A stretch of 64,000 nucleotides of DNA, taken from NCBI RefSeq assembly GCF_013375535.1, contig NZ_JABXJG010000002.1, positions 558,001 through 622,000 of the forward strand, in the 5' to 3' direction. The notes beneath the pieces were generated by a model. That model worked only from the letters and a program-made list of their open reading frames with translations, had not been told where the DNA came from and made no database searches. The position numbers and the translations under genes were made by a program. Shown in pieces: positions 1-7,567 of the stretch (position 1 is its first letter; each line of letters opens with the position of its first letter). Source of the stretch: Sphingobium sp. 15-1 (lineage in GTDB: Bacteria > Pseudomonadota > Alphaproteobacteria > Sphingomonadales > Sphingomonadaceae).

Positions 1-80
1 CCCGTGATCAGCGCCACCTTGCCGCTCAGATCGAACAGGTTTTCCGGCACGTCCAATTCTCCCGTTGGCCGCTCGAACAT
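1..80 (-). CDS. SDR family oxidoreductase, N-terminal fragment (cut by window edge)
   Basis: Only the first 26 codons are inside the window. They begin with ATG at 80 and read MFERPTGELDVPENLFDLSG followed by KVALIT, which is the first beta strand and start of the TGxxxGxG cofactor loop of a short-chain dehydrogenase/reductase. The LF-x-L-x-GKVALITG opening resembles the two complete SDRs at 23935 and 37695. It lies on the same strand as, and downstream of, the AraC regulator. Substrate unknown. Confidence 0.85.
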   Translation of the reverse strand, partial: MFERPTGELDVPENLFDLSGKVALIT

Positions 81-131
81 AGGCGGCGCTTTGGCGCAAC
101 ATTGCTGGCGACCGCGCCGATGGACAAGGGG

Positions 132-172
132 GGCCAGTTTCGCGATCGCGCCAATGCCATCGCGAAACGGCC
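132..172 (-). terminator. Hairpin between AraC gene and SDR
   Basis: A perfect 10-bp stem (137-146 with 159-168, loop 147-158) is extended by GGCC/GGCC past a one-base bulge. It follows the AraC stop codon. No T-run follows on the minus strand, so terminator function is inferred from stem strength and position only. Confidence 0.4.
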
Positions 173-178
173 CTGCCT

Positions 179-1057
179 TCAATGCATCATGCCTTCACGA
201 AACTGCCGGGGCGTCAGGCCGGTCGCCTTGCGGAAGGCGGCTGAAAAGGCGGCCGCGCTGTCGAAGCCGCAATCCCAGGCGATGACCTTGATCGCCGGGC
301 CGGCCTGGCGCAACAATTGCTTTGCCCTGTCGATCTTGCGGTCGGCGACATAGCGGGTGAGCGTCTGCCCCGTAGCAACCTTGAACTGGCGGAAGAAATG
401 ACGGGTGGAAAGGCCGCATTCCGCCGCCAACTCGGCGACGGATGGGGGCTTACCCGGCTGCTCGATGCGATCGCCGATGCGTTGAAGCTGGGCCCGGGAC
501 ATGCCACTCCCCCGTATTCCGGTATCGCCGCCCGAAACGCGCAGATAGCGCTGTAACTCGATCGCGGCCTGAAGCCATATCGCCTGTGTCAGCATCTCGC
601 TGCAAAAGCCGGGCTGCGCAATCTCACCCGCAATGCGCCGGAGCGCCTCACGCACGGCGGGGCTGCGAACGTCGAGCGATGCCTGCAAGGCGTCGTTCGA
701 CAGATCCGGCTCGTCATGATCGAATCCCATCCCGTCGAAGCCGCAGCATATCGATGTCTGCTCGCCCTCGCCCCACTCGGTATGAAGTTCGCTTCGGGCC
801 GGGACGAACAGCACGTCACCCAGGGCGCTGGCTCTGCCCTCTCCGATCCCGCCATAGCCGCCACAGGGACGACCGGGGCGAGGAGACAGCGCGAGATCCA
901 GAAAGCTGCGGGGCGACGAAAATATCCCGCCCTGCAGGCCACGGAAGCGATAATGGTGCAATTCCATCACCACGCCGGGCAGCGCGATCCGGCCCCGAAC
1001 CGTACACTCCATGGCCGGTGTGACGGGCAGATCATAGACCTGGGAAACAGCGTTCAT
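179..1057 (-). CDS. AraC family transcriptional regulator
   Basis: A 292-residue protein. The C-terminal third holds the paired helix-turn-helix of AraC/XylS regulators: first helix pair near residues 205-226 (VAELAAECGLSTRHFFRQF), second near 255-278 (IKVIAWDCGFDSAAAFSAAF), then the usual TGLTPRQFR ending. The N-terminal part has no recognisable ligand-binding signature. The start at 1057 has a GGAGAG ribosome site. It is divergent from the sulfotransferase at 1208 across about 150 bases and may control that gene and/or the SDR beyond it; the effector cannot be told from sequence. Confidence 0.9.
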   Translation of the reverse strand: MNAVSQVYDLPVTPAMECTVRGRIALPGVVMELHHYRFRGLQGGIFSSPRSFLDLALSPRPGRPCGGYGGIGEGRASALGDVLFVPARSELHTEWGEGEQTSICCGFDGMGFDHDEPDLSNDALQASLDVRSPAVREALRRIAGEIAQPGFCSEMLTQAIWLQAAIELQRYLRVSGGDTGIRGSGMSRAQLQRIGDRIEQPGKPPSVAELAAECGLSTRHFFRQFKVATGQTLTRYVADRKIDRAKQLLRQAGPAIKVIAWDCGFDSAAAFSAAFRKATGLTPRQFREGMMH

Positions 1058-1207
1058 CTAAACTCTCCGAACAGTTTCGCGTGCCGCGATGCCATCCTGC
1101 GCAGCATGGCGCTTTTGCGGAGCATTTGGCGCAGTGGCGATGGCTGCGCACCTTGCGGAAGAAAGGGTCCGTGCTTTTAGATGGCGCATCGATAAAAGGA
1201 GAGCGAC

Positions 1208-2497
1208 ATGGGCAGTCCCGCGCAGGAAGAGGCCGCGCGCCGTAACATCATTGACATTACCGACCTGCATCACCCCGTGCTGACCGATGTCCAGATGCAG
1301 GTGATGGCCGGGGCCGAAGCGGCGGCGGATCAGATCGTCCTCCAGCCGGAGGTCATTTTGACTGCGGCGCAGGCGCAGACCGGGCTGTCGGATTTCGGCG
1401 CGGACGATTTTCGCGAACGGCTGGCCGTATGGTGCCAGGCCGTGGACGAGGATGCCAACGCCTCGGCGGTCACGCGCGCCAATCTGTTCCAGATGATGAT
1501 CCGCTTTGCCGCGACCCGCCTGCGGATCGAGGACATAGTGAAGCGCCACCCGGAGATATTGGACATCCAGATCGTCCGGCCGATCATCGTCGCGGGCCTT
1601 CCCCGATCGGGCACGACGCATCTCCTCGGTCTGCTGTCGGCCGACCGCCGGTTCCGCTCCCTGCCCTGGTGGGAAGCGATCGCGCCGGTTCCCGCCCCTG
1701 ACGAAACCCCGACACCTGAGGATAGCAATCCCCGCTGGACCAAGGCGGAACAGGGCTGGCGGATGATGGAATCCATCCTGCCCCATATGGCGATCATGCA
1801 CGAATTTTCGCCCGATCATATCAGCGAGGATATCGAGCTTCAGGCGGTCGACTTCTCCTCCTATCTGATCGAGTGGCTCGCGCATGTGCCGCGCTGGCGC
1901 GATTATTATCTCAGCCACGACCAGTCGGGCACCTATGCCTATCTGAAGAAGGGCCTTCAGGTCCTGACATATCTGAATGGCTCGAACCGCTGGGTCATCA
2001 AATGCCCGCAGCATATGGAGCAGTTACCCGCCCTCTATAAGACCTTTCCCGACGCCACCTTCGTCCTGACCCATCGCGATCCGGTCGGATCGATCCGGTC
2101 GCAGCTCACCATGTATAGCTATGCGGCGCGCATGTTCCGCAAGACGGTCGATATTCAGGAACCGCTTGGCTACTGGCCCGACCGTTATGAGAAGCTGCTC
2201 CGCGCCTGCGTGCGGGATCGCGACATCCTGCCCCCCGACCGGACGATCGATGTCTATTTCCACGACTGGATCAGAAATCCCGACCCGATCCTGAAGGAAA
2301 TCTATCGTATTGCCGACATCCCCCTGACCGATCAGGCGCTGGCCGATCTGCACAGCTATCTGGCCGAGCATGGCGAGCAGACAAAGGGCAAGATCGTCTA
2401 TGATCTGGAACGCGATTTTCATGTGACCGGCGAGGAATTGCGCCGCCCCTTCGCTTTCTATTTCGATCGTTTCCCGGTCCAGGTCGAGGTGAAATAG
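1208..2497 (+). CDS. Sulfotransferase family protein
   Basis: A 429-residue protein predicted to move a sulfuryl group from PAPS to an alcohol or phenol. The 5'-phosphosulfate loop is PRSGTTH at residues 132-138 and the 3'-phosphate motif is THRDPVGSIRSQ near 288-299, both typical of the Sulfotransfer_3 type. The start is chosen for AAAGGAGA just upstream. It stands alone between the AraC regulator and the ferredoxin, with no PAPS-synthesis genes in the window. A sulfotransferase beside catabolic genes could modify a hydroxylated substrate or intermediate; that is inference. Confidence 0.88.
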   Translation: MGSPAQEEAARRNIIDITDLHHPVLTDVQMQVMAGAEAAADQIVLQPEVILTAAQAQTGLSDFGADDFRERLAVWCQAVDEDANASAVTRANLFQMMIRFAATRLRIEDIVKRHPEILDIQIVRPIIVAGLPRSGTTHLLGLLSADRRFRSLPWWEAIAPVPAPDETPTPEDSNPRWTKAEQGWRMMESILPHMAIMHEFSPDHISEDIELQAVDFSSYLIEWLAHVPRWRDYYLSHDQSGTYAYLKKGLQVLTYLNGSNRWVIKCPQHMEQLPALYKTFPDATFVLTHRDPVGSIRSQLTMYSYAARMFRKTVDIQEPLGYWPDRYEKLLRACVRDRDILPPDRTIDVYFHDWIRNPDPILKEIYRIADIPLTDQALADLHSYLAEHGEQTKGKIVYDLERDFHVTGEELRRPFAFYFDRFPVQVEVK

Positions 2498-2509
2498 CCA
2501 ATCTCACAA

Positions 2510-2525
2510 CCTGCCTTTCGACAGG
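2510..2525. promoter_or_regulatory. Weak copy of the CCTATC-N4-GATAGG motif (site 1)
   Basis: CCTGCC-TTTC-GACAGG matches 9 of the 12 fixed positions of the palindrome repeated across this window. It ends 62 bases before the ferredoxin start, the same spacing as the stronger copies. Confidence 0.4.
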
Positions 2526-2587
2526 AGGGAAATCAGTGCGCCCTGATTAGGAGGGGGCATCGATTCCGATTCCAGCAGAGGAATGCC

Positions 2588-2905
2588 ATGCCCGAATTGA
2601 ATGTCATTACCCGTGACGGCGCCCAGCAGACGATCAAGGCATCCGCCGATACGTCAGTGATGGAAGCCATCCGTGATTCCGGTTTCGATGAGTTGCTGGC
2701 GCTATGTGGCGGCTGTTGCTCCTGCGCGACGTGCCATGTCTATGTCGACCCGGCCTTCGCTCAGTCCCTGCCCCCGGTATCGGACGATGAAAGCGATCTG
2801 CTGGATGGATCGCCGCATCGCAACGACTATTCGCGCCTGTCCTGTCAGGTCATGATGTCGGAAGCGCTTTCGGGCCTTACGATCACCATCGCGCCTGAAG
2901 ACTGA
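2588..2905 (+). CDS. 2Fe-2S ferredoxin (adrenodoxin/P450 type)
   Basis: A 105-residue electron carrier. The cluster ligands fit the vertebrate/bacterial adrenodoxin pattern: C40-x5-C46-x2-C49-x36-C86, with the hallmark CATCHVYV. Two further cysteines, C43 and C44, sit inside the loop. It likely shuttles electrons from a flavoprotein reductase to a P450 or a Rieske oxygenase. The nearest candidate acceptor is the split Rieske pair at 4214-6240; the P450 at 60004 is far away and has its own possible 3Fe-4S partner. AGAGGAA precedes the ATG. The NTF2-like gene follows by 40 bases, so the two are probably cotranscribed. Confidence 0.92.
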   Translation: MPELNVITRDGAQQTIKASADTSVMEAIRDSGFDELLALCGGCCSCATCHVYVDPAFAQSLPPVSDDESDLLDGSPHRNDYSRLSCQVMMSEALSGLTITIAPED

Positions 2906-2945
2906 GCATAACGCACCACCCCTGAATGAATGAGAGAGGACTATC

Positions 2946-3449
2946 ATGGCCTGGAAAGAAGATATTCGTGAACAGCTCGACGTGTCGGATTCGACCGTAC
3001 TGACCGACAAGCAGAAGCAGATGGTCAAGCATTGGACCGACCTGCAGGAAACCCTGAATGCCGGCGACTTTGACGGCATGGATCGATTTTTCCATCCCGA
3101 ATTTCGCTACGGCAACCCCAACCGGCCGGATCTGGGCACCTATGAGCAGTGGAAGACCTCGCCGGTCGCGCTCTACAAGACCTTCTTCCCCGCCGCCTAC
3201 AAGACCATCGACGCGGTCGGCAAAGGCGACGATGAAATCTGGATCTACGCGACCCATTATTGCAAGCATGTCGGCGGCCCCTATATGGGCGTGCAGCCGA
3301 CCGGCAACGAGTTTCAGGTCAACTGGTTCTCGATCGTCAAGTTCAAGGACGACAAGATCATCAGCATCTTCAGCATTTCCGACGTGCTGACCATGCTGAA
3401 GGACATCGGCGTGGTGGAAGTCCCCCAGCCTGTCGATCCCTATAAGTAA
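2946..3449 (+). CDS. NTF2-like (SnoaL-like) protein, paralogue of the 44457 gene
   Basis: A 167-residue single-domain protein with the cone-shaped alpha+beta fold of the NTF2/SnoaL superfamily: an N-terminal helix (MVKHWTDLQETLNAGDFDGM) followed by acidic/aromatic strands. It shares NPNRPDLGTY, WKTSP, GGPYMGVQPTGNE, SDVLTMLKD and the exact ending VPQPVDPYK with the protein at 44457-44981, so the two are clear paralogues. Family members include cyclases, isomerases and dehydratases; which reaction applies here is unknown. GAGAGAGGA precedes the start. It lies 40 bases after the ferredoxin. Confidence 0.85.
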   Translation: MAWKEDIREQLDVSDSTVLTDKQKQMVKHWTDLQETLNAGDFDGMDRFFHPEFRYGNPNRPDLGTYEQWKTSPVALYKTFFPAAYKTIDAVGKGDDEIWIYATHYCKHVGGPYMGVQPTGNEFQVNWFSIVKFKDDKIISIFSISDVLTMLKDIGVVEVPQPVDPYK

Positions 3450-3481
3450 ACAGATGTGCCACTGCCCTTCTTCCGCGTCGG

Positions 3482-4147
3482 TCAGGCGACCGGAGGAAGG
3501 AGGGCGGCGAGCAGGAAGGCGGCCAGGCGATCGGCATGCTCGGCCGCATGCATATCATCCACTTCCTGCCCGGCCCCCAGCCGCTGCTGCATCGGCACGG
3601 CACAGAAATAATAGCCGACCCCCTGCACCAGCAGCGCCATCAACGCCGCCGTCGACAGGCCGTGAACCGGCCGCTGCAACCGCACCGCGTCGAGCAGACC
3701 ATCGAGCCGCCGCTGGAACGGCAGCACAAAATGTTCGACGATATGGTCAAGCCGCCAGGTCGAACGGCAGCCTTCCACATTGGTCAGCGACACGATGTCG
3801 CCATTGCTCGTCGCCCACAGGCAGAAACGCTGGATCAGATGGCGCAGCCGCACTTCCGGATCGGCCGGCTCGTCAAAAGCGGCTTCGACGAAGGGCGAGG
3901 CCTGCGCCATGCGCCAGTCGACCGCGCGTATCCACAGATCCTCCTTCCGGCCGAACCGGACATTCAGGAGATTGTGGCTGACCCCAAGCCGCTTCGACAG
4001 ATCGCGCAGCGTCGTTCCCTCATAACCGCGCTCCGCGAAGGTTGAGAAAGCCAGGCCCAACAGCTTGTCCTCATCCACGGCCTGGGCGGCATTGAGGGCG
4101 GGACGGCCGCGGGTGCGCTGGGGACGATCGAGCATCTGCAGATTCAT
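3482..4147 (-). CDS. TetR family transcriptional regulator
   Basis: A 221-residue protein with an N-terminal TetR helix-turn-helix at about residues 28-70 (AFSTFAERGYEGTTLRDLSK, then RLGVSHNLLNVRFGRKEDLW). The remainder is an all-helical ligand domain of no assigned specificity. The ATG at 4147 is divergent from the Rieske-type gene at 4214, with only 66 bases between. These hold the inverted repeat TGACA-N7-TGTCA, so control of its own gene and of the Rieske pair is the simplest reading. It is convergent with the NTF2-like gene ending at 3449. Confidence 0.88.
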   Translation of the reverse strand: MNLQMLDRPQRTRGRPALNAAQAVDEDKLLGLAFSTFAERGYEGTTLRDLSKRLGVSHNLLNVRFGRKEDLWIRAVDWRMAQASPFVEAAFDEPADPEVRLRHLIQRFCLWATSNGDIVSLTNVEGCRSTWRLDHIVEHFVLPFQRRLDGLLDAVRLQRPVHGLSTAALMALLVQGVGYYFCAVPMQQRLGAGQEVDDMHAAEHADRLAAFLLAALLPPVA

Positions 4148-4160
4148 AGTGAAAAGACGT

Positions 4161-4177
4161 TGACATATAAATTGTCA
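4161..4177. promoter_or_regulatory. Inverted repeat TGACA-N7-TGTCA, candidate TetR operator
   Basis: The arms at 4161-4165 and 4173-4177 lie in the 66-base divergent gap between the TetR gene and the Rieske pair. A TTGACA at 4160-4165 could be a -35 hexamer for the Rieske genes, so repressor binding would occlude it. Binding is inferred, not shown. Confidence 0.5.
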
Positions 4178-4213
4178 TCCGTCAATTTAATCGAAAGGAG
4201 AGTGGATAGCGCT

Positions 4214-5152
4214 ATGAGTCTCGATTCTGATCTTTGGTGGGCTGTCGCACGGTCCGAGGAAGTGACCTCCGAAAAGCCGCTGTCCGTCGATATCGGTGAT
4301 CAGCCGGTCGTGCTGTGGCGCGACAATCACGGTATCGCCCGCGCGCTGGAGGATCGCTGTCCCCATCGTCGCGCCCCGCTATCGCTGGGCTGCATCCGCG
4401 ACAATGGCTGGATCCAGTGCGGCTACCATGGCTGGAGCTATGACGGCGAGTCGGGACGCCTGAAGGAAATCCCGAACATGAAGGACCAGCAGAAATTCCC
4501 GCCGATCTACAAGGCCAATGCCTTTGGCGTCAGCGAGCAGGCGGGCTTCGTGCGGGTCTGCCTCAATCCCAAGGCGGAAGCGCCGCTCAGCGCCGATCCC
4601 AAATACAGCTATATCGGCACGGTCAACGTCAGTTGCAGCCATCAGGAATATCTGAATGCGCTTTATGACGATCCGAGCCTCGTCATCGCGATCCGCGGTG
4701 TCCGCTTCAGCCCCTATCTGATGTCGGAACTGCATGAGGAAGGCGGGATGCTGGTGATGGAGCGCAATTGCCAGTGGCACCCGCTGCATTGGCCGTCGCA
4801 TTTCGTGGCCGAATTTCCGCTTACCCTGCTGACGCGCACCCATCCGCTGACTGGCGAGACGCAGTTGACGCTGCGCGACGACCAATTCAACGATCTGCTC
4901 CACGCCGTTCTTTCGCCCGTCCCCTCGGCGCGGGGGGTGACAGCCGTCCGCTGGCGGGCCGAACTGGGCGTTCGCCATCCGGGCGTGCGCGGCGCGGTGC
5001 TGCGCGGGATCAACCCGCTGTCGGTGCTCGCATCGGTCGACGGATCGAAACTGCGTGCCACCAAGCCCACCGTCTCGCTGCATGGCGAGGATCTGCGCAA
5101 GGCAATGCTGGAAAGCGCCCCCGCGACCCATGATCAGACCGTAGCGGCCTGA
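4214..5152 (+). CDS. Rieske 2Fe-2S protein lacking a recognisable mononuclear-iron site
   Basis: A 312-residue protein with the N-terminal Rieske domain of aromatic-ring-hydroxylating oxygenases: C49-P-H51 ... C69-G-Y-H72 (C-x-H-x17-C-x2-H), then GW. In the C-terminal half the usual N-x2-D-x2-H-x4-H iron motif is absent; the only histidine-rich stretch, HPLHWPSHF, does not fit. The next gene shows the reverse pattern, so this subunit may only deliver electrons to its partner's iron. Start 4214 is preferred over ATG 4160, because the protein then opens like other Rieske oxygenases (DSDLWWAVARSEEV) and AAAGGAG lies upstream. Only 14 bases separate it from the partner gene. Confidence 0.85.
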   Translation: MSLDSDLWWAVARSEEVTSEKPLSVDIGDQPVVLWRDNHGIARALEDRCPHRRAPLSLGCIRDNGWIQCGYHGWSYDGESGRLKEIPNMKDQQKFPPIYKANAFGVSEQAGFVRVCLNPKAEAPLSADPKYSYIGTVNVSCSHQEYLNALYDDPSLVIAIRGVRFSPYLMSELHEEGGMLVMERNCQWHPLHWPSHFVAEFPLTLLTRTHPLTGETQLTLRDDQFNDLLHAVLSPVPSARGVTAVRWRAELGVRHPGVRGAVLRGINPLSVLASVDGSKLRATKPTVSLHGEDLRKAMLESAPATHDQTVAA

Positions 5153-5166
5153 AGGAGGATTTGAAG

Positions 5167-6240
5167 ATGCTCGAAACCGCCGATCGTCCCGTTTCGCACG
5201 ACGACAATTCCGCCGCGCCATCAGGTGGCAACCCGATCGCCCTGAACGCCATCAACCGCTGGGTGCCGCATAATCTCGTGATGCGCGACAGCTGGTTTCC
5301 GGTGGCGCATGATTATTCCGTGACGGGGAAGCCCGTCCGCCGCGCCATCTATTCGCACCCCATCTTCCTGTGGCGCGACAATGGCGTCGCCGTCGCCAGC
5401 GAATTCCATCCCAATGAGCGGATCGCACGCGACAAGAGCGAATTTACCGACGCACGCGGCCGGTATCCGGTGATGGAACATTATGGCGTGGTCTGGGTGT
5501 GGTTCGGCAACCCGCTGGCGGCAGACCCGGCCCATCTCCCCAGCCTGCCCTTCCTCCCTCCCAAGGGTGGCCTGCCGCGGCACATGACCGCGACCGTCCG
5601 CTTTGAGAGCGCCGCGCCGATCAGCCTGGAAAATCTGATCGACCTTACCCATGCCGACTTCCTGCATGCCGACGTCGTCGGCGACGAACGGTCGGACAGC
5701 GAAACCGTGGAAACCTTCTACGACAGCGAGACCGTCACCATGGTCCGCACCTGCGTCAACAAGTCGGTCGCCCCGGTGATGAAATTCTTCAGCGGCATCA
5801 AGCAGCCGACCCAGAATGTGCGGCAGGTGATCCGCATCTATCTGCGCTCTCACTGCGCCATCGCCTATGGCCGGTTCAGCCCCGGTGACGATGTGCCGCT
5901 GTTCCACCCCTGCACGCCCGAAACGCGGGACCGCACGCGGATGGAAATGGTCATGAACACCTCCAACGCGGGCCTGATGTTCCGCCATGTCATGCCCAAG
6001 GCGGGTTACAAGGTGTCGCGGCAGGACAGCTACATGACCTCGCCGCAAAGCCCGCGCTATATGCGCCATACCGACCGCAAGGACCTGCACAGCAAGTTCG
6101 ACCAGGCCGGGCAGCGCTATCGCATGGCGATGATGGAACTTGCCGACCGGCAGGCGAAGGGCGACTTCGCCTATCGCGACAATGTCAGCGCCGATTGCAG
6201 CGACATCATCGGCCTGCGCAAGGAACTGTTCCAGTTCTGA
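5167..6240 (+). CDS. Rieske-oxygenase-like subunit with iron site but no Rieske cluster
   Basis: A 357-residue protein aligned by eye with dicamba/vanillate demethylase-type oxygenases. The mononuclear-iron motif is intact: N156-x2-D159-x2-H162-x4-H167 (NLIDLTHADFLH), and D287 (SRQDSYM) is placed like the third ligand. The region that should bind the Rieske cluster (residues 62-115) has no cysteine and reads FLWRDNGVAVASEFHPNERI, so the cluster is lost. It presumably takes electrons from the Rieske-only protein encoded just upstream, as happens across subunits in normal trimers. ATG 5167 is chosen because AAGGAGG sits 8 bases before it; an in-frame TTG at 5161 is too close to that site. Confidence 0.87.
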   Translation: MLETADRPVSHDDNSAAPSGGNPIALNAINRWVPHNLVMRDSWFPVAHDYSVTGKPVRRAIYSHPIFLWRDNGVAVASEFHPNERIARDKSEFTDARGRYPVMEHYGVVWVWFGNPLAADPAHLPSLPFLPPKGGLPRHMTATVRFESAAPISLENLIDLTHADFLHADVVGDERSDSETVETFYDSETVTMVRTCVNKSVAPVMKFFSGIKQPTQNVRQVIRIYLRSHCAIAYGRFSPGDDVPLFHPCTPETRDRTRMEMVMNTSNAGLMFRHVMPKAGYKVSRQDSYMTSPQSPRYMRHTDRKDLHSKFDQAGQRYRMAMMELADRQAKGDFAYRDNVSADCSDIIGLRKELFQF

Positions 6241-6258
6241 TCTGATCTCTCCCCATGG

Positions 6259-6285
6259 GCGGACGGCAGCGTCCGCTCCTTTTTT
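6259..6285 (+). terminator. Intrinsic terminator after the split Rieske pair
   Basis: A 7-bp GC-rich stem (6259-6265 with 6270-6276, loop GCAG) is followed by TCC and a run of six T (6280-6285). It lies between the Rieske pair and the LLM gene only 18 bases ahead, so it may act as an attenuator for the LLM gene rather than a full stop. Confidence 0.7.
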
Positions 6286-6302
6286 CCTTTTCCGGAGTCG
6301 CC

Positions 6303-7385
6303 ATGTCCAAGCTCGTCAATGCCGTCGGCGGTGAACGCCGCTGGTGGGCCGTCATGCCCACCCTGCCTGCCCCCGCCATGGCGGGTATCGGCCAGCAGAT
6401 GGAACAGGCGGGCTTCGAGGGCTGCTTTTCGCTGCAAATTTACGGCCCGCCCTTCGTTCCGATGGCTGCGACCGCCGCGCTGACGAGCAGCCTGAAGGTC
6501 GGCACCGGCGTCGCTATTGCCGGGACGCGCAGTCCGGTGGAAACCGCCTACGCGGCGATGGACGTCGATCGCATTTCCAATGGCCGCTTCGTGCTGGGGC
6601 TGGGCTCCAGCATCAAGAGCTGCGTCACGGGCATGTATGGCGAACCCGAACGCAAGCTGCTGTCCCACCTGCGCGAAAGCGTCAAGGTGATCCGCTATGT
6701 CATCGCCAACGCGCATAAGGGGCTCGATCCGATCGAGGGGGAATATTTCTCCGCCGATTTTGAGGAAATGATGCTGACCGCGCCCCCGGTGCGGGAAGAG
6801 ATTCCGATCTGGATCGCGGCGCTACAGGACAAGATGACTGCGCTTGCGCTGGAAATCGGCGACGGTCTGATGGTCCATGCCCTCTGGTCCGCGGCCTATA
6901 CCAGGAGCCGACTGCCTTTCATCAACGAGAAGCTGGCCCAATATGGCCGCAGGCGCGAAGATATCGAAATCAACGCCTGGCCTTGGATCGCGGTCAATGA
7001 TGACAAGCAGAAGGCGATCGACGACAGCCGCGCCACCGTCGCGGCCTATTCCGGATACAAGGAATATGAGCCCTTCTTCGAGGCGATCGGCTTTGGCGAT
7101 CAGGCGCGCGCCTGCCAGTTGAGCCTGGGTGAGCATGGCGACATCGCCAAGGTCATCGGCAATGTGTCCGATGCGATGGTCGAAGCCTTCGTGACCTGCG
7201 GGCCGGTGGACGAAGTTCTCGAAAAAATCGAGCCGTTCTGGGATGTGGTGGACTCGCTCTGCCCGATGACGCCCTATCGGGATCTGACCATGGACCAGCT
7301 GACCGACTATAATGCGGGTCTTTTCAAGCTGGTGGCGACGGCTCGGGCGCGGGCCGGCATGGTTGCCGAACCGGCGTACAGCTAG
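6303..7385 (+). CDS. LLM-class (luciferase-like) flavin/F420-dependent oxidoreductase
   Basis: A 360-residue TIM-barrel protein of the bacterial luciferase-like family. Recognisable pieces are the strand/loop SSLKVGTGVAIAGTRSP, the ISNGRFVLGLGSSIK segment that packs around the cofactor phosphate, and PIWIAAL later. Such enzymes use FMNH2 or F420H2; the neighbouring FO-synthase and F420-reductase genes make F420 plausible, but sequence alone cannot decide. ATG 6303 has CGGAG 9 bases upstream and starts the conserved protein; the longer reading from 6255 runs through the terminator. Its stop codon is the first three bases of the repeat element that follows. Confidence 0.82.
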   Translation: MSKLVNAVGGERRWWAVMPTLPAPAMAGIGQQMEQAGFEGCFSLQIYGPPFVPMAATAALTSSLKVGTGVAIAGTRSPVETAYAAMDVDRISNGRFVLGLGSSIKSCVTGMYGEPERKLLSHLRESVKVIRYVIANAHKGLDPIEGEYFSADFEEMMLTAPPVREEIPIWIAALQDKMTALALEIGDGLMVHALWSAAYTRSRLPFINEKLAQYGRRREDIEINAWPWIAVNDDKQKAIDDSRATVAAYSGYKEYEPFFEAIGFGDQARACQLSLGEHGDIAKVIGNVSDAMVEAFVTCGPVDEVLEKIEPFWDVVDSLCPMTPYRDLTMDQLTDYNAGLFKLVATARARAGMVAEPAYS

Positions 7386-7482
7386 AGCGCGCTGCGTTAA
7401 ATTCGGCGCAGGTCGCGCGCTCTAAGTTTCTGTTGTCGCATCGTTTATGCGGAAAACCGGTTTCCACTTTTCCGCACGATGC
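7383..7482. repeat. Intergenic palindromic repeat-like element
   Basis: Two nested palindromes: TAGAGCGCGC (7383-7392) with GCGCGCTCTA (7415-7424), then TGCGGAAAA (7448-7456) with TTTTCCGCA (7468-7476) around AACCGGTT, flanked by GCATCGT and ACGATGC. The layout matches, from memory, short palindromic repeats scattered through alphaproteobacterial genomes. Only one copy is seen in this window, so its repeated nature is recalled rather than shown. It overlaps the LLM stop codon. Confidence 0.6.
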
Positions 7483-7507
7483 TTTAAGGTTGATCTCAGT
7501 AGTTGCT

Positions 7508-7554
7508 ACGGCAGGAGCCGGGGCCAAGGATAACCTTGACCCGGCTCCTGCCGT
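7508..7554. terminator. Strong bidirectional hairpin between convergent genes
   Basis: A perfect 15-bp stem (7508-7522 with 7540-7554) whose loop carries an inner CAAGG/CCTTG pair. It sits between the convergent LLM (ends 7385) and FAD dehydrogenase (ends 7568) genes. C-rich rather than T-rich sequence follows, so termination is inferred from the stem and the convergent context. Confidence 0.65.
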
Positions 7555-7567
7555 CCCCCCCAAAGAA

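Noticed and set aside
1937..1957. CCTATC followed by a partly matching half inside the sulfotransferase gene
   Set aside because: Only about 9 of 12 positions match, it lies within coding sequence far from any start, and such partial matches are expected by chance.
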